Notes under the pieces: model-generated
The model's input: only the letters and a program-made list of their open reading frames with translations
Databases searched by the model: none
What the model was told of the DNA's origin: nothing
Part shown: piece after piece, positions 11,751-23,945 of the stretch
Position numbering within the stretch: the first letter of the stretch is position 1
Layout of the letters: each line of letters starts with the position of its first letter
Program-made: the position numbers and the translations under genes
Assembly: GCA_003952965.2 (NCBI GenBank)
Contig: CM025851.1
Location: 9,837,647 to 9,901,646, forward strand
Reading direction: 5' to 3'
DNA length: 64,000 bases
From: Morella rubra
Lineage: Eukaryota > Streptophyta > Magnoliopsida > Fagales > Myricaceae

Positions 11751-13314
11751 CCAAACAAATTTAATACCACTAAAAGCTTTCTTTCTAGTTGGATAAGTAT
11801 GTGAGATATGTCCAAATTTACCACAAAAGTTGCACAATCTATATGAAGTAGATGATTTTTGATCATATAAGAATAAGATTTTTGATCATTAAAAGAATCA
11901 TAACCAATGCCACTTTTGTTGAAACAACACCTTTGAGAACCAAGAAGAATATCAAGGTTCTTCTTCCCTTGAGTGAACTTTGCAAGATCATTTTAAGAGT
12001 TTCAACTTTTGATTTTAAAGAATCACTTTCAGCAATCAAAAGACTTGTTTTGTTTTGCAAAGGTGTTTCATTTTCTTCCTTGATCCTTGCAAGATCATCT
12101 CTAAGAGTAAACACTTGACTTTTCAAAGTATCGTTCTCTTTTGAAACATTTTCAAAATTCTTTTTAAGAGAACTATATTTTGAAACAATTCTTTTCAGTT
12201 CAAGATATTGATCATCAAATGCATCTTGTAATTCATCAAATGAAAAAGCATTGAGTATGTGAAGAATGTATCCTCGTGTTCATCGCTATCCTTTGCCATC
12301 AAACAAAGGTTTGCAACTTCTCTTCTTCACTTTTACTTTCACTCTCGTTTGATTCTCCCCATGCGGCTAAGAAGGCTTTCTTCTTATCCTTGAAGTCTCT
12401 TGACTTCTTGTGCGGTTCTATGTTGGGGCATTCAGATTTGATATGACCGGGCTTTTTATATCCAAAACAAATGATTTCATTCTTTTTACTGCTATCACCA
12501 TTGAAGTTGTTCTTCTTTGGGTACCTCTTGTCACCTTGCTTCTTTTAAAGAACTTCTTAAATTTCCTTGTAAACAAAGTCATCTCATCGTCATCAGAAGA
12601 TTCTTCACTACTAGAGTAAGAAGCTTTCAAGGCAATTCCTCTTTTGCCTTTTCCTTCAATCTCATCTCTTTCACTTGGTTCATCTCGTGGGTCATGAGAG
12701 ATCCCATAAGTTCATCAAGAGACAATTTCGTTAAATCCTTGGCTTCCTGAATAGCTGTAACTTTAGGTTACCAAGCCTTAGGAAGACACCTGAGAATTTT
12801 TCTCACCATTTCCACATTAGTATAGACTTTACCAAGAGATTTCAATTCATTGATAATATCAATAAAGCGAGTAAACATGGTAGAAATAGATTCATCAAAT
12901 TTCATCTTAAACAGTTCATAGCTATGCACAAGCATACTAATCTTGTTCTCCTTAACTGATTAGTACCTTCATGAGTAACTAACAATTTTCCATATTTCCT
13001 TAGCAGATTCACAACCAGAAACACGGTTAAATTTGTTAGCATCAAGAGCACAATATAAAACATTCATAGCTTTAGCATTTAAAGACATAAGCTTATTAAC
13101 AGTCTTCATCCCAATCTTTTTTTGATTTATGCACGCCGGCTTCATCCTTTGGAAGTCTAAGGTCGTTTGTGATAATCTTCCAAAGATCATAGTCCACGGC
13201 TTGAATGTAGATTTTCATCCTTGCCTTCCAATAGTTGTAGCACGTTCCATTGAACAAAGGTGGACAGTTAGTGGATTGACCTTCAGACAACGAAGAACTA
13301 ACAAAAGTACTCAT
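11750..13314 (-). pseudogene. Gag of the SIRE-like element (degenerate)
   Basis: The ATG at 13312-13314 opens a capsid-like frame with PPLFNGTCYNYWKARMKIYI, typical of SIRE/Maximus gag N termini. A zinc-knuckle remnant (about 12430-12475) reads CFGYKKPGHIKSEC, where the second cysteine of the CCHC set is Tyr. A coiled-coil-like stretch follows (11863-12126), rich in Leu, Lys and Ser. Stops interrupt the frame. Confidence 0.8.
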
Positions 13315-13336
13315 TAGTAAAGCTTAATAAACCTCA

Positions 13337-13348
13337 GCTTTGATACCA
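13337..13348 (-). other. Primer-binding site (initiator Met tRNA)
   Basis: The minus strand reads TGGTATCAAAGC two bases inside the 5' LTR, close to the copia consensus TGGTATCAGAGC that pairs with initiator tRNA-Met. It fixes the 13351-14587 LTR as the 5' LTR. Confidence 0.85.
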
Positions 13349-13350
13349 AT

Positions 13351-14587
13351 TGTGAGTCTAAATATCAACCCAAGAGGGGGGTGAATTGGTTTATCAAAAA
13401 CTTAGCCTTTTTCGACAAAACCGCAAATCTAAAAATATTTAATGTTATAGCCAAAGATAAACAATAAATAATAGCAATAATGTAATGAGTAGGGAAGAGG
13501 GATAACACCGCTATTTTTAGGTGGTTCAGCCCAACTTGCCTACGTCCACCCCAAAGGCTATTGCCTTCCTTGGGCTTCTCCACTATAATCCAATAGTGTC
13601 TACAACTTAGCTTTCGGGTGCTAAGTGACCATTACAAGAGTTTTCCTGAGCAAACTCTTCAACTCGTTCACAAATCTCAAAGCCTATGAAATTTCTTCTA
13701 TCTTCACAAGTAGGCCAAGTGTATCCCACACTCAAAAGTTTTTCATGTTCAATGATAGAAATGAATAAACAGTAGCTCTTAAAGCTAAATCAACAAAAAA
13801 AAGCTCAATAAATGGCTACAAGACAAGATTTGATGATGATGACAGCAATAGCAGACCAGATCTCTTAGGAAATGTGTAGCCTCTGTCTTTTGTGTTTTTC
13901 TCTCACTTGTTGGAGGCTAGGTCAAGATTGATAATGTAAAGAGGCAAAAGGTGTGCAAAAGATCTCTTTTCTCTCTCCATAAGGTTTCCTTTATAGGTCT
14001 TCAGCTTTGGGAAGTCCAAAGGGCCTTTTTGGAATGTTGGAAAGGTGCCCTAAGTGCCATAACATTTTGATTCGCATGCTGAATCATCTTTTTTAAAACA
14101 GAGTTCCTGCAATATGTGTCGTCACATACATGCCTATGTGTCAACACATCTTCAAGTCTGGAACTGACTCCTTAGTGCCTATGGCATGTGTTGACACTTC
14201 CTTCACCATGTGTCAACACTTTGCTTCCCATGTGTTGACACCATCAAAATGGCATTCTGGCTTCTGTGCTATGTGTCAACACTATGTCAACCATGTGTCG
14301 ACACCATCTTGGCATATAGAGTTTTTCAGTGCTTTTTGATATGCAATCCATTCTGTTTCAACACTAAAACTCCTACAACGAAAAATTATCATAGTTTAGG
14401 TGCAAATCATGGTGTTTAAATCAAATATAGGGCATAATGAATTAACAAGAGAAATGAATACAATTGAGTACTTTCGATTGAATAGTGGATTGACAACCAC
14501 ATATCCTAAAAATACTCCAAAGCTATTTTATCACTTGTTATCATCAAAATCAAATTAGATAGTTCAAGAAGCAACCTTAGGCTAACA
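13351..14587 (-). repeat. 5' LTR of the SIRE-like element
   Basis: A 1237-bp LTR bounded by TGTGAGTCT and GGCTAACA on the plus strand. A minus-strand TATA box CCTATAAAGG lies at 13988-13997. Between about 14112 and 14310, upstream of that TATA in LTR orientation, are seven or more GTGTCGACAC / GTGTTGACAC / GTGTCAACAC words. Confidence 0.9.
14112..14310 (-). promoter_or_regulatory. U3 palindrome cluster and TATA of the 5' LTR
   Basis: Repeated 10-bp near-palindromes (perfect form GTGTCGACAC) are spaced about 20-45 bp, some 120-320 bp upstream of the LTR TATA box. Position and repetition suggest binding sites for a dimeric host factor or a U3 enhancer. The factor is unknown. Confidence 0.5.
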
Positions 14588-16667
14588 CTTCTTAATTAAA
14601 TTTCCTCCTTATTTATGTTTTTCTCTTGATTTAGATTGGTTTCTATATTATTCTTTACCTAACTAAATTTGATTTTATTACATTAGTGATTAATTTTATT
14701 GCTAAATTAGACTAACATTAGATCTGGAACTCATGGGCTTGCACCTTGGACTTAGAGAGTTATTTTGGACCGAACTTAGGGGGATTTGGGCTTGAAATTC
14801 TTGGACCTATAAGCCCACAAAATCAAGCCCATTAACAAGACTCATGTGGCCGGCCATATCACACGCCATCTTCACAAATCTAGCTTCATGATGGCCAGCA
14901 AAAGACAAAAGTCACTTTTGTGACACATGGCCACAAAAATCCAACCGAATCATTCCCTCCCCAATTGCGTGCATTGCTTCTCAACGTTAACTTCCCACCA
15001 TCATTGCATCTTTTTCACTTTTGCATTTAGGTCCCTATCCTACCCACTAGCAATCATTACTTGCATGGAGTATAAAAGCTAACCTTTTTGCAAGACACAT
15101 GAAGCAACACACTTGAAGAAATGAGAAAGCATGAAATAGAGAGAGGGAGGGGAGAAACAACGCTGGAAAAGAAAGAAGGGAGAGAGAAGCAAGAGAAGAA
15201 AAAAAGAGAAGAGGGAAAGAAAGGGGAGAAGAAGAAGAAAAGAGGGAGAAGAGGGAGAAAGAAAAATCAATAAAAAAAAGGAAAAAGGTAAGGCGTTTTG
15301 CCTTGTGTGGTTTGGCCATGGGGGAGGACCCCATGAGCCATTTTTATTTTTCTTCCCCCTTGAAACCCTTTCCTAACCTTAGATCCTTGTTTTAGAGAGT
15401 TTTCTATGCTAGCTAAAGTTCATCTGAAGATATCAAGGTAAGGGGAAAATATGGCATTTTAGTGAAACTTTGGCTTGTTTATGGTTGTTGTTTCTTGTGA
15501 ACCGATGGTCAACATGCTAGGTATGGGATTTGTGAGGAGTTTATGCTCGCATGTGAGGTTTAGAATTTGGATCATATGTTTTTGTAAGTTTATTGTTCGA
15601 TATGCATAAAAATGGGACTTATTGTGAGGTGTTAGCCTAGATGATGATTATTGTGTGTTAGAGGGCCACGGGTATGGCCAAAAATTTTGCTTGGGAGGAA
15701 TGAGAGCCCACGGCTTGGTCTTGGGTAAAGGGGGGGTACATGCATGTGGTTTTTAAGTGATGTTGCTTCATGGTTGCCATAACCGAATGTGTCATGTGGT
15801 ATCTTTGCTTGTTGATGATGCAAAAATGTAGTAAGATGTCATGTAAAGGAAAAAGAACATGGTACAGATCTGTGTAGAGCCATTTGCAAGCTCAAGAGGA
15901 AGTTTTGATTGAAAACATGAGATTTGGCAAAGGTTGATAATATAATAAGTCTAACATTGATGTGTTTGTGTTCTCTTTTCTTTACAAATATGTCATTCGA
16001 AGCTTGAGCATGCATATTGTGCATTGTCATGTTGATATTGAATAACAGCATACTAATTTGTAGATTAAATAGAGGTGAAAGAAATCACATGCAAAATGTT
16101 TTGGTAGTGTAAAATAGACAAAAGAGTGCACTATCCATTGATGCATGTCAAAATACTTAGATTTTGTAAAAATTTCCAGATATGAATTTTAGGAGTCTTA
16201 GGACTTACTCTAAAAGTTTCAGTGAAAAAGGATAAGAGTAAAGGTTCCAAATGCCCTTGGAAGCTCCTAGGGGCAGTTTTGGCATTTCTAAGAAAATCAG
16301 GGGTAAAAACATCTAAACTTAAAATTTGGGCATATGGCAGTGTTTGGCATAGCTCAATGGGGTTTGGGTTAAATTTTGAGTCCAAAACCATTTTCAATGA
16401 GGCCCAAAACACAAGGCCTAGGAAATGCTAAAACCCGACCCGTTAGTAAATATTAGCAAGAAAAGAAAAGTGGCTTAGTTAAAAATCTAGATTTGTATAA
16501 TATGGAGCCCATTAAACTCAGTACCATTAATGAGGTAAAAAGATAAAGAAAATAATAATAGATATAAGAAAATAAATTAATTAGATATTAATTTCAGAAT
16601 TAAACAAAAGAAAGATAATAAAGCAACTAATATAAGCCTAAAATCCGATAAAATTAGAACATAGAAA

Positions 16668-16777
16668 AAAAAATGATATTAGTAAGGAAATGAGTTGGCA
16701 TAATAAAAGAGAACGGATGAGAAAAAAATGATATTAGTAAGGAAATGAGTTGGCATAATAAAAGAGAACGGATGAGA
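16668..16777. repeat. 55-bp tandem duplication
   Basis: Two near-identical adjacent copies (offset 55 bp) of a unit containing ATGATATTAGTAAGG and GAGTTGGCATAATAAAAG. Confidence 0.8.
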
Positions 16778-17232
16778 TCATTTCTTTAGAATGAATTGCT
16801 TTTGCAAGTTTATGAAATTCTATGTTTGTATTTCATACTTGTTAAAGCATTTGTAAGTTTCTGAACTTCATATGCTTGTTAATGTGTCATATTTCACTAC
16901 ATGATAATAATCATCTCATGGGTATGGAGTGTACCGGAAAGAACCTATAACTAGAGGTGATCCTGAGATCGGGTGATGGTACCATTCACAATGGGAAACA
17001 TGCACACCACCATTAATAAAAATAGTGGGTGGTTTCCCGAGGCAATGGTACGAGGCTTGCCTAACCGGGTCCTGGTGTGTGATACACTAGATGGTCTGAG
17101 AGAAAAGGAGGGACGCACAACCCTGACTCTAGGGTTAAACAGAGCGCAATAGAGATACCTCTACCAAACGAAAAAAGAAAGAGAGAGATGACCAGAAAAC
17201 AAGATGCACCATTTTTGCATTGCATTAAGCAT

Positions 17233-17460
17233 ACATTGAGATATTGTTGATTGCTATCGGTGCTTCATTTACTATACTTTTATTTACTATATTTCTTACT
17301 ACTTATCTATTGTTTGTCATGCCCCCTTCCCCTGAGTCACTAGGACACATTGAGATATTGTTGATTGCTATCAGTGCTTCATTTACTGTACTCTTATTTA
17401 TTGTATTCCTTACTACTTATCTGTTGTATGTCATGCCTTCTTTCCCTGAGTCAGTAGGAC
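17233..17460. repeat. 114-bp tandem duplication
   Basis: Two adjacent copies start ACATTGAGATATTG at 17233 and 17347 and differ by scattered substitutions. The open frame across them (17244-17591) is only a by-product and looks non-coding. Confidence 0.85.
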
Positions 17461-19349
17461 TCACCCCTTTTTATGCCTTGAATTTTGTATGTGGCACCAT
17501 GGATATTATAGATGAAGTTTTTTTAGAGCGAGCAGACTTTGGACCTCGACCCGTATATTTTGGTTTTGAAGATCCGAATGTAGGTTTCTGATACATTCGA
17601 GATACTGGTGGAGCAATAGCCCATTGGTACCTTAAAGGATCACCCATACCCCACTCTCCCGACTTAAGGATTTCAGACTGGTCGATGTTGACCCAGCCTT
17701 CCTACGTATAGTTCCCTCTCCACCGACGGAGGGAAGTCGCATCTTTGACACTGATCTAGAGGATTAGTTGACCTTAGCAGCAATCGCTTTTTGACGCCAA
17801 ACAGAATAGAGATTATCCTGTAGGCTAGTTCAATAGGGCATTTGCAAGGAAAATATAGGATTCGTCCCAAAACTCAGAGAGAATTCTCATATTCAAAATT
17901 ATCATGCGTGTTCCAAAAAAACAACCCACAAGACAGGCTAAAATAGCTAAAATCCCATTGAATTTTACCAAAATTAAATAAACTGCCAAAATTTGGCCCA
18001 AATTGGGTTCAAAAATAATTCCTAAACGGTAAAGGAAAGAAAATCATAACTAAAAATAGGTTTTTGAGAGGGAAAACAGCAGATTTAGGGCTCAAAATGA
18101 GGCACACTGAAGCGTGGCTAGGTGACCACGATGTACGCGACGAAAAGAGCTTTCCGAATTGGGGTCATGGGCCCGAATCGGATACTCGTAACCAAAGTTA
18201 TGACCAAAAAACCGACACGTGCATGAAAACTGCCCCAATTAGGTTAGATTACGATTTTCTTGCCATCCTTGTGCTGATCTACCCGCTCAAGGTAATTCAG
18301 TGTCATCAATGTGTAATCTGACAGCTCAGCGTCGTCTGACTCGGTTCCCTCTGCATCACTTTTTGAGTTCGTCAACTTTTGTATATGACGTTTTAGTATC
18401 GCGGTTGTATTAGTATGGAAAGCTTTAGAAAAACTTCCATTTTTATATCTATTTCTCTTTCTTTTGTAACCCTCTTGAAAGATATCTTTTGTAAAAGAGA
18501 AACACCGTGATCAATAGTGGAACTGTGTATTTATCTTTTCAAAATCTCTCTTATCTTATTTCTTTCCTTTTTGCATTATTGTTTTTCTTTTCTTTTATTT
18601 CCAAGAGTTTCAAACTTCAAAGACTATTATCATGTATTTATTAATGTCGCTTTATCACTAATTTCCTAAAAATCTAATTTTCCCTTCTTAACAAATTTCT
18701 AATTACAATACTATTTTTTTAACTAAACGTGTTCGCTAAGCTTTTTCGAAGCCAAACAGTACTACTTCATAGGACCGATTCGTGGGGCAATCCCTGCCTG
18801 TGTGCATACCATCTCTATAGGTGAGCCTAAGGGATACATACAAGCATAGGGCATGATAGTTAATTTCTATTGTTTACCTTCCGTTGTTTATTTACCGTTA
18901 TTTATGATTTCTCATTTACTTTATGCATGTTATATTCTTAGTTTACGTTTTGTGTTGTTTTAATTTCGTTATGAACTCTCAAAAATTCAAAAATACAAAT
19001 CTGAACTGTGTTTAGTAAATGCTTTTTATTTTTTCCTTGTTTTTTTACACAAGTTTGAAATTAATCTATTTTTCCTGAGGAAACAATCTGGCTTTTTGGG
19101 CTAATTATTACACGACAGAACTCCTATACTTATGATAGCCTTTGCGTTGCTCATTTTAAAGTGAGTCACTGCAACACCACACTACAAGAAATTTGGCTTT
19201 TTGGGACAAAATTTTTTAGGACGCCAAAAAATTCATACCAAAAAGTACTCTTTGGCCCGAAACATAAAAGTTTCTCTTTTATTAAAACCTTCCCAAAAAA
19301 AAAACTTGCGACAGTTTTGAATCTTTTTGGGATGGAATTGCCCATCCTA

Positions 19350-19700
19350 AAAAAAAGGTTAATTAGGCATATTCCGTGTTCGATTTAGCCATGATCATTT
19401 TTTACTCGATCATGATCGTTTTCGAGCTACAGTGTTCGAATGGTACGCTTTATCATTTGAACGGAAATGCTAAAGTATTTCAAACGTTTTTCCGTTCTAT
19501 ATTAGCATATTCCGTTCGATGCTTATTTACAAATACATTCAAACGTGTTATGTTTCATTCGGTGATTATATATTACTATCTGTTCTATATCCGTTCGATG
19601 CATAGTTTCTTTACTCGTTCGAAATAAGTATTCCATTCGATGTTTATGATTTTCCGTTCGATGCTTTATTTAATTCCGTTCAAACGTATATTCATTCCAT
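19350..19700 (+). repeat. Left subterminal repeats of the CACTA-like element
   Basis: About a dozen CCGTTCGATG / CGTTCGAA / TTCAAACG words at irregular 20-40 bp spacing, some direct and some inverted. In known En/Spm elements such repeats bind the element's own DNA-binding protein. Confidence 0.5.
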
Positions 19701-19974
19701 GTTCTTTAGCCATTCTAACTTTTTTTTTTCCTTTTTCAGATTAACTTAAAATGGCAAAAACGTTCGAGAGCGTCTTCCTCTTCTTCCACACAGCAAAGAC
19801 CACTGACTACAACTGAGAGGCAAGCGATTATTCATATGCGCACAATAGTGGCAGAAAGGCCGGTTAGCATATATGACTTCTTGGAGTTTCAGTTCAAGGG
19901 TCGCTCGATTGACAAGATATTCACCCATTATCGTTGGGACCACGTGCTCTCTTGGAGGGGCCCGTTGTACACAG

Positions 19975-21393
19975 TGTGAGTCTAAATAACAACCCAAAAG
20001 GGATAGAATTGGGTTTAAATAAAATATTACATAGTGTTTGGGTATAAAATTTTAGTAAAATTTTGTTAAAATTTTATGTTGGTGTTAAAAAAGAGGTGTA
20101 TTGGAATTGGTGAATGAGTGATAAAAGTAAAAGGTAAAATTTTGAAGTGTGTTTGATAAAAGTAAAATTTTATTAAAATTTTGTTAAAATTTTAACTTCC
20201 CAAACACTATATTAGACTTTTTCAGTTAAAGACGTAGATCTGAAAATACTTAAAACTATAATAATCAAAGAACAATAAATGATAGCAATAATGGAAGAGA
20301 GATAAAGAGGAGAGATAACCCCGCTATTTTTAGGTGGTTCACCAAGACTTGCCTACATCCACCCTCAAGGCTATTGCCTTCCTTGAGCTTCTCCACTATA
20401 ATCCAATAGCATTCAAAACCTAGCTTTTGGTGCTAAATAACCGTTACAAGAGTTTTCCCAAGCTCACTCTTCAACTTGTACAACAAATCTCAAACCGATG
20501 AGATTTCTTCTATCCTCACGGGTAGGCCCAAGTGTATTCCACACTTATAGGTTTTTCAAAGGTTTGAATGATAGTAAGTATAAACAATAGCTATAAAAGC
20601 TAGATCAGCAAATACAATGCTCAATAAAGGGCTAGAAGACAAAATTAGAGAATGACGGTGACAAGAATAGCAAGTGACAGCAGCAGATCTCTTGGAAAAT
20701 GTGAAACTTTCTTCTTTAGCTCTTTTCTCTCTTTTGGAGGATAAGTCAAGATTGATGATGCAAGAGATGCCTTTTCTCTCTCCATAATATTGTTTTTATA
20801 GGTCTTCAGTCTTGGGGGGGTCCCAAAGTCCTTTTTGGAATGCTAGAGAGGTGCTCTAAGTGCCACTTCATCTTAAAATACGCGCTTAATCATCCTTTAA
20901 AAAACTTAGGATTCCGAGACATGTGTCGACACCTTCTTCAAATCTGGAACTGACTCGTGGGTGCTTATAGCATGTGTCGACACTTCGTTCCCCATGTGTG
21001 GACATTATCTTCTCATGTGTTGACACTGTGCTTCACATGTGTTGACACCATCAAGGTGGCTTGCTGGCAACAGTGCAATATGTTGACACTATGTATCCCA
21101 TGTGTCGACACCATTTTGGCTGGAGGAGATTTTCAATACTTTAATGACGTGCAATCTTTCCATTTCAACACGAAAACTTTTACAATAAAAAATATAATAA
21201 TTTAAGTGTGTGTCATGGTGTTTAAAGCAATTATAGAGCTTAATGAAACTTGGGAGAGAATAAATACAATTGAATACTCTCGTTTGAATAGTGGATTGAC
21301 AACCACGTATTCTAAAAATACTTCAAAGCTATTTTTTCATTTGTTATCATCAAAATCGAGTTAGATAGCTAAAGGAGCAACCTTGGGCTAACA
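19975..21393 (-). mobile_element. Solo LTR (SIRE-like family) with a MITE inside
   Basis: Bounded by TGTGAGTCT and GGGCTAACA, flanked by near-identical 5-bp sequences CACAG (19970-19974) and CACAA (21394-21398). There is no primer-binding site or polypurine tract beside it. Without the 182-bp MITE and one TTA it is about 1.23 kb, the family length. GTGTCGACAC-type palindromes lie between about 20920 and 21110. Confidence 0.85.
20030..20211. mobile_element. Tourist-like MITE (PIF/Harbinger type) nested in the solo LTR
   Basis: A 182-bp element with inverted ends CATAGTGTTTGGG and CCCAAACACTATA, an AT-rich core and the 3-bp target duplication TTA (20027-20029 and 20212-20214). The sister solo LTR at 26392 lacks it at the same place, which confirms a clean insertion. 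Confidence 0.85.
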
Positions 21394-22259
21394 CACAAAT
21401 ATGGTCATATAGTTTTACAATGTGCTGCAGAATGTCGACACCTACAAGGATAAATAGGAGGTCTACATATGTGGACGACTCTCCACCTACTTGCGCATTC
21501 TGAGGCATTGGGTGCCTATCCTGCTGTGGAGCCTGATATGGTTTGTCACTCGAGGAGATCTTTAAACTGATGACTAGAGAGGACCGGTACTTGTTACAAT
21601 TATTAGTTTCGCAGAGTGCCTTGTTCGCCTTTTGAAGAATGTTACACCTTATAGTCTGCCACAACATCTTCCCAAAGCAACATCACACTGAGTGCACAGC
21701 TGAGCGTGCACAAGTGATGTTGATGCTGGCTTGTCTTGAGCCGTTTGACCTCCCACTCTTCATCTTCCAGACCATGAGGACTAAGGCTCAGTAAACGAGC
21801 AAAAAGGGTCTGTCGTACGGAAACTTGTTAACCCAGCTGATTATGAATTCCAGGGTATATGCCAAACGTCATGAGCCGACTTCGATGATGCTCGGCACAA
21901 TCAACAGTGCGACCGATCGACGTTCGATGGTGCATGGATTGAGGTCACAACATCCTCCAGCTGCACCACGACATTCGGGTGGTATTACCCGGGCTGTGCA
22001 AGACACCCGAGCTTTGCTAAAAATGTAGCGTAGCATTTTACACACAGTGGAGACTATCGTCGCTTCCATCATCAACAGTCTGGCTACTATGGAGAAGAGA
22101 CTTAAGAAGATTGGAGTCAATGCAGCTAGAGTTGAAGAAGACAAATGACGAGGGCCGAAAGGATATTATGCAGAGGATAGCTGATGATGAGGATGACATG
22201 GTGTAGAAGTTAGAGGAGATGACCCCATAGTTTTTTTAAAGTATCTTGTCATGTATTTA

Positions 22260-23470
22260 AGTTTTTTTTTCAAACATTCGAACAGTTATATATGTACATG
22301 TTTGTACATATTATATTATTTTGGGTAAAGGAATCTCATTTTATTTGATAACTAAATTATAATTAAAAAGAAAATCACACGTAATAATAAATTAAAAGAA
22401 AATCACACTAAAAATTAAGTAATAATAAATTTATTTGCCGTTCTAAAACGGACGTCATTATGTAACTGTTAAAATGGCATTCGACTTAACATTAGAACAT
22501 ACGGCATTACGTAACCGTTAGAACGTTCATCGTATTAATGTTAGAACGGTAAAAATAGTAAATCAAATAAAATTACAAAATGAATTAAAAATAAAAGGAA
22601 TAAAATTAATCAAAATCAAATAATTACATATAGTACCTTATACATATTATTTATATAGTACTTATACATATTATTTAATATATAGTATCTTATACATATT
22701 ATATAATAGTACCTTCTATAATTACGTAATATATAGTACCTTGTAAATATTATATAATAGTACATTGTACATATTACTTAATATATAGTACCTTATTCAT
22801 ATTATATAATATATTATACATTTTATATATAATATATGTACCTTGTACATATTATTTAATATATAGTATCTTATATTTTATATATATAATAGTACCTTAT
22901 ACATTTCAATTATTTAATAAACATTCAAACATATAAATATTGTTCGAACTATAAATAGCATGAAACGATGTCGTATCAGTTATAAAAAAGTTTGAACGTT
23001 ATTTCGACAACCGTAAGAACGTTGTTGAACACTAAGACCATGTTGTTCAGATAGAAAATGAATCGTTCGAGCGTATGAAACAAATCTTCGAACAGCATTT
23101 TAAGTGCTTTTTTTGCTGCCCCTTTTTGGCGTACCGTCTAACGCAAAAGTATAATTCGAATTAGGGCTAAAAAGCATGAAATGAATGTTCAAAAAAAAGA
23201 TTAGAACGAATGAAAACTAACAACGTCGTTCGAAAAGTAGAAAACTTGGACATTTTAACGGGCCCCTTTTTGGCGTATAACGCAAAAGTATAATTCCCGC
23301 TGCCATGTTTGAACGTTGGAACGATTTTGAAAACTAACAACGTCGTTCAAATAATAGAGAATTGTTCAAGCATTAAAAAACTCGGTTTGAACGGTGCTTT
23401 AAGCGTAAATTTTCCCGGCCATTTTTGGCGAAACGTTCTGACGTAGCAACAAGTGTTCGAACGAGACCCA
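22260..23470. repeat. Right-side TTCGAA/GTTAGAACG repeat field
   Basis: Many GTTCGAAC, CGTTCGAA, GTTAGAACG and TTTGAACG words occur on both strands. A longer segment containing CCCCTTTTTGGCGTA and CGCAAAAGTATAATTC is present twice (about 23120-23160 and 23265-23300), with a diverged third copy near 23405. Confidence 0.55.
22628..22912. repeat. AT-rich minisatellite (ATATAGTACCTTATACATATT type)
   Basis: About nine degenerate tandem units built on TATAGTACCTTATACATATTAT, with lengths of about 25-50 bp. Confidence 0.8.
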
Positions 23471-23945
23471 CGAACTAAAATATCATAGATTCGACCGTGA
23501 GAGCTGATTTCCTCAAACTCTCAAAACACCACAAATTCGCCTTTGTTTTTTTCTTCAACACAAATCTTAAGTTTTTTGTCTTATTATTATAGGAATATAC
23601 TTAAATGGAGCTTCTTTTGTGTTTTGGAGGTAAGATTTATCATCTTTATCAATGAATTTCTTAGTTTTTTAGGTATAGATTATTGGTTGTTGTGATTTGG
23701 ATTTGTGGAAAAAATTGATGTTTAAATGCTTATGGTTAGTCTCATATGTGTTTAAGGGTGTTGAATGCATGTTTAGGAGTAAAAACTTGTTTTTGGAATT
23801 GATTAGGAGGTTTTAGGTTATTGTTTATCGTGGGTTTTGCACAACATTTGAATACTATAAAAGTTCTTGTTCAAACGAATTATTAAAATTATTCGTTTAC
23901 AGGGATGACAAATTCGTTCGAACATATTCGAACGTTTTTTTTTAA

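Larger units (their letters stand above)
3399..14587 (-). mobile_element. Complete SIRE/Maximus-like Ty1-copia retrotransposon with nested solo LTR
   Basis: The element is bounded by two LTRs of about 1.24 kb (3399-4638 and 13351-14587), both ending TG...CA. The perfect 5-bp target duplication CTTCT lies at 3394-3398 and 14588-14592. The order on the minus strand is 5' LTR, primer-binding site (13337-13348), gag, protease/integrase, reverse transcriptase, RNase H ending at 8641, a spacer, a 3' accessory ORF (about 8000 to 5250), a polypurine tract (4639-4652) and the 3' LTR. Without the nested solo LTR and its extra target copy it is about 9.8 kb, within the usual size of SIRE/Maximus elements. 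The DDIIFGS reverse transcriptase motif and the 3' ORF also fit that lineage. All reading frames carry stops or frameshifts, so it is no longer autonomous. Confidence 0.9.
14593..19176. other. Non-coding, LTR/leader-like DNA without a recognised gene
   Basis: No protein gene was recognised. A TATA-like GTATAAAAG near 15069 is followed by a purine-rich leader (15113-15296). The stretch 16920-17160 and the words around 17430-17470 (CTGAGTCAGTAGGACTC) resemble the long LTR/leader DNA of plant Ty3-type or LARD elements, but no matching second LTR, primer site or pol was seen. The assignment to an old long-LTR element is weak. Confidence 0.35.
19751..22238 (+). pseudogene. Degenerate accessory ORF in the CACTA-like region, split by a solo LTR
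   Basis: The plus strand shows protein-like fragments: TIVAERPVSIYDFLEFQFKG and HYRWDHVLSWRGPLYT up to 19974. After the solo LTR come ECLVRLLKNVTPYSLPQHLP (about 21617-21677) and KGLSYGNLLTQLIMNSRVY (about 21803-21860), then a His/Asn-rich tail. The KG-x-x-YGxLxTQ motif is shared with the 3' ORF of the SIRE-like element. It resembles the plant transposon-protein-like family of unknown function. Numerous stops and frameshifts show it is dead. Confidence 0.45.

Noticed and set aside
14112-14310. Regularly spaced palindromic repeats resembling a CRISPR array
   Set aside because: The repeats are 10 bp, variable, with short uneven spacers, and sit in plant LTR U3 regions; no cas genes and a eukaryotic context.
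17244-17591. 115-residue hydrophobic open frame
   Set aside because: It is produced by a 114-bp tandem duplication in non-coding DNA; no domain and no homologue recognised.
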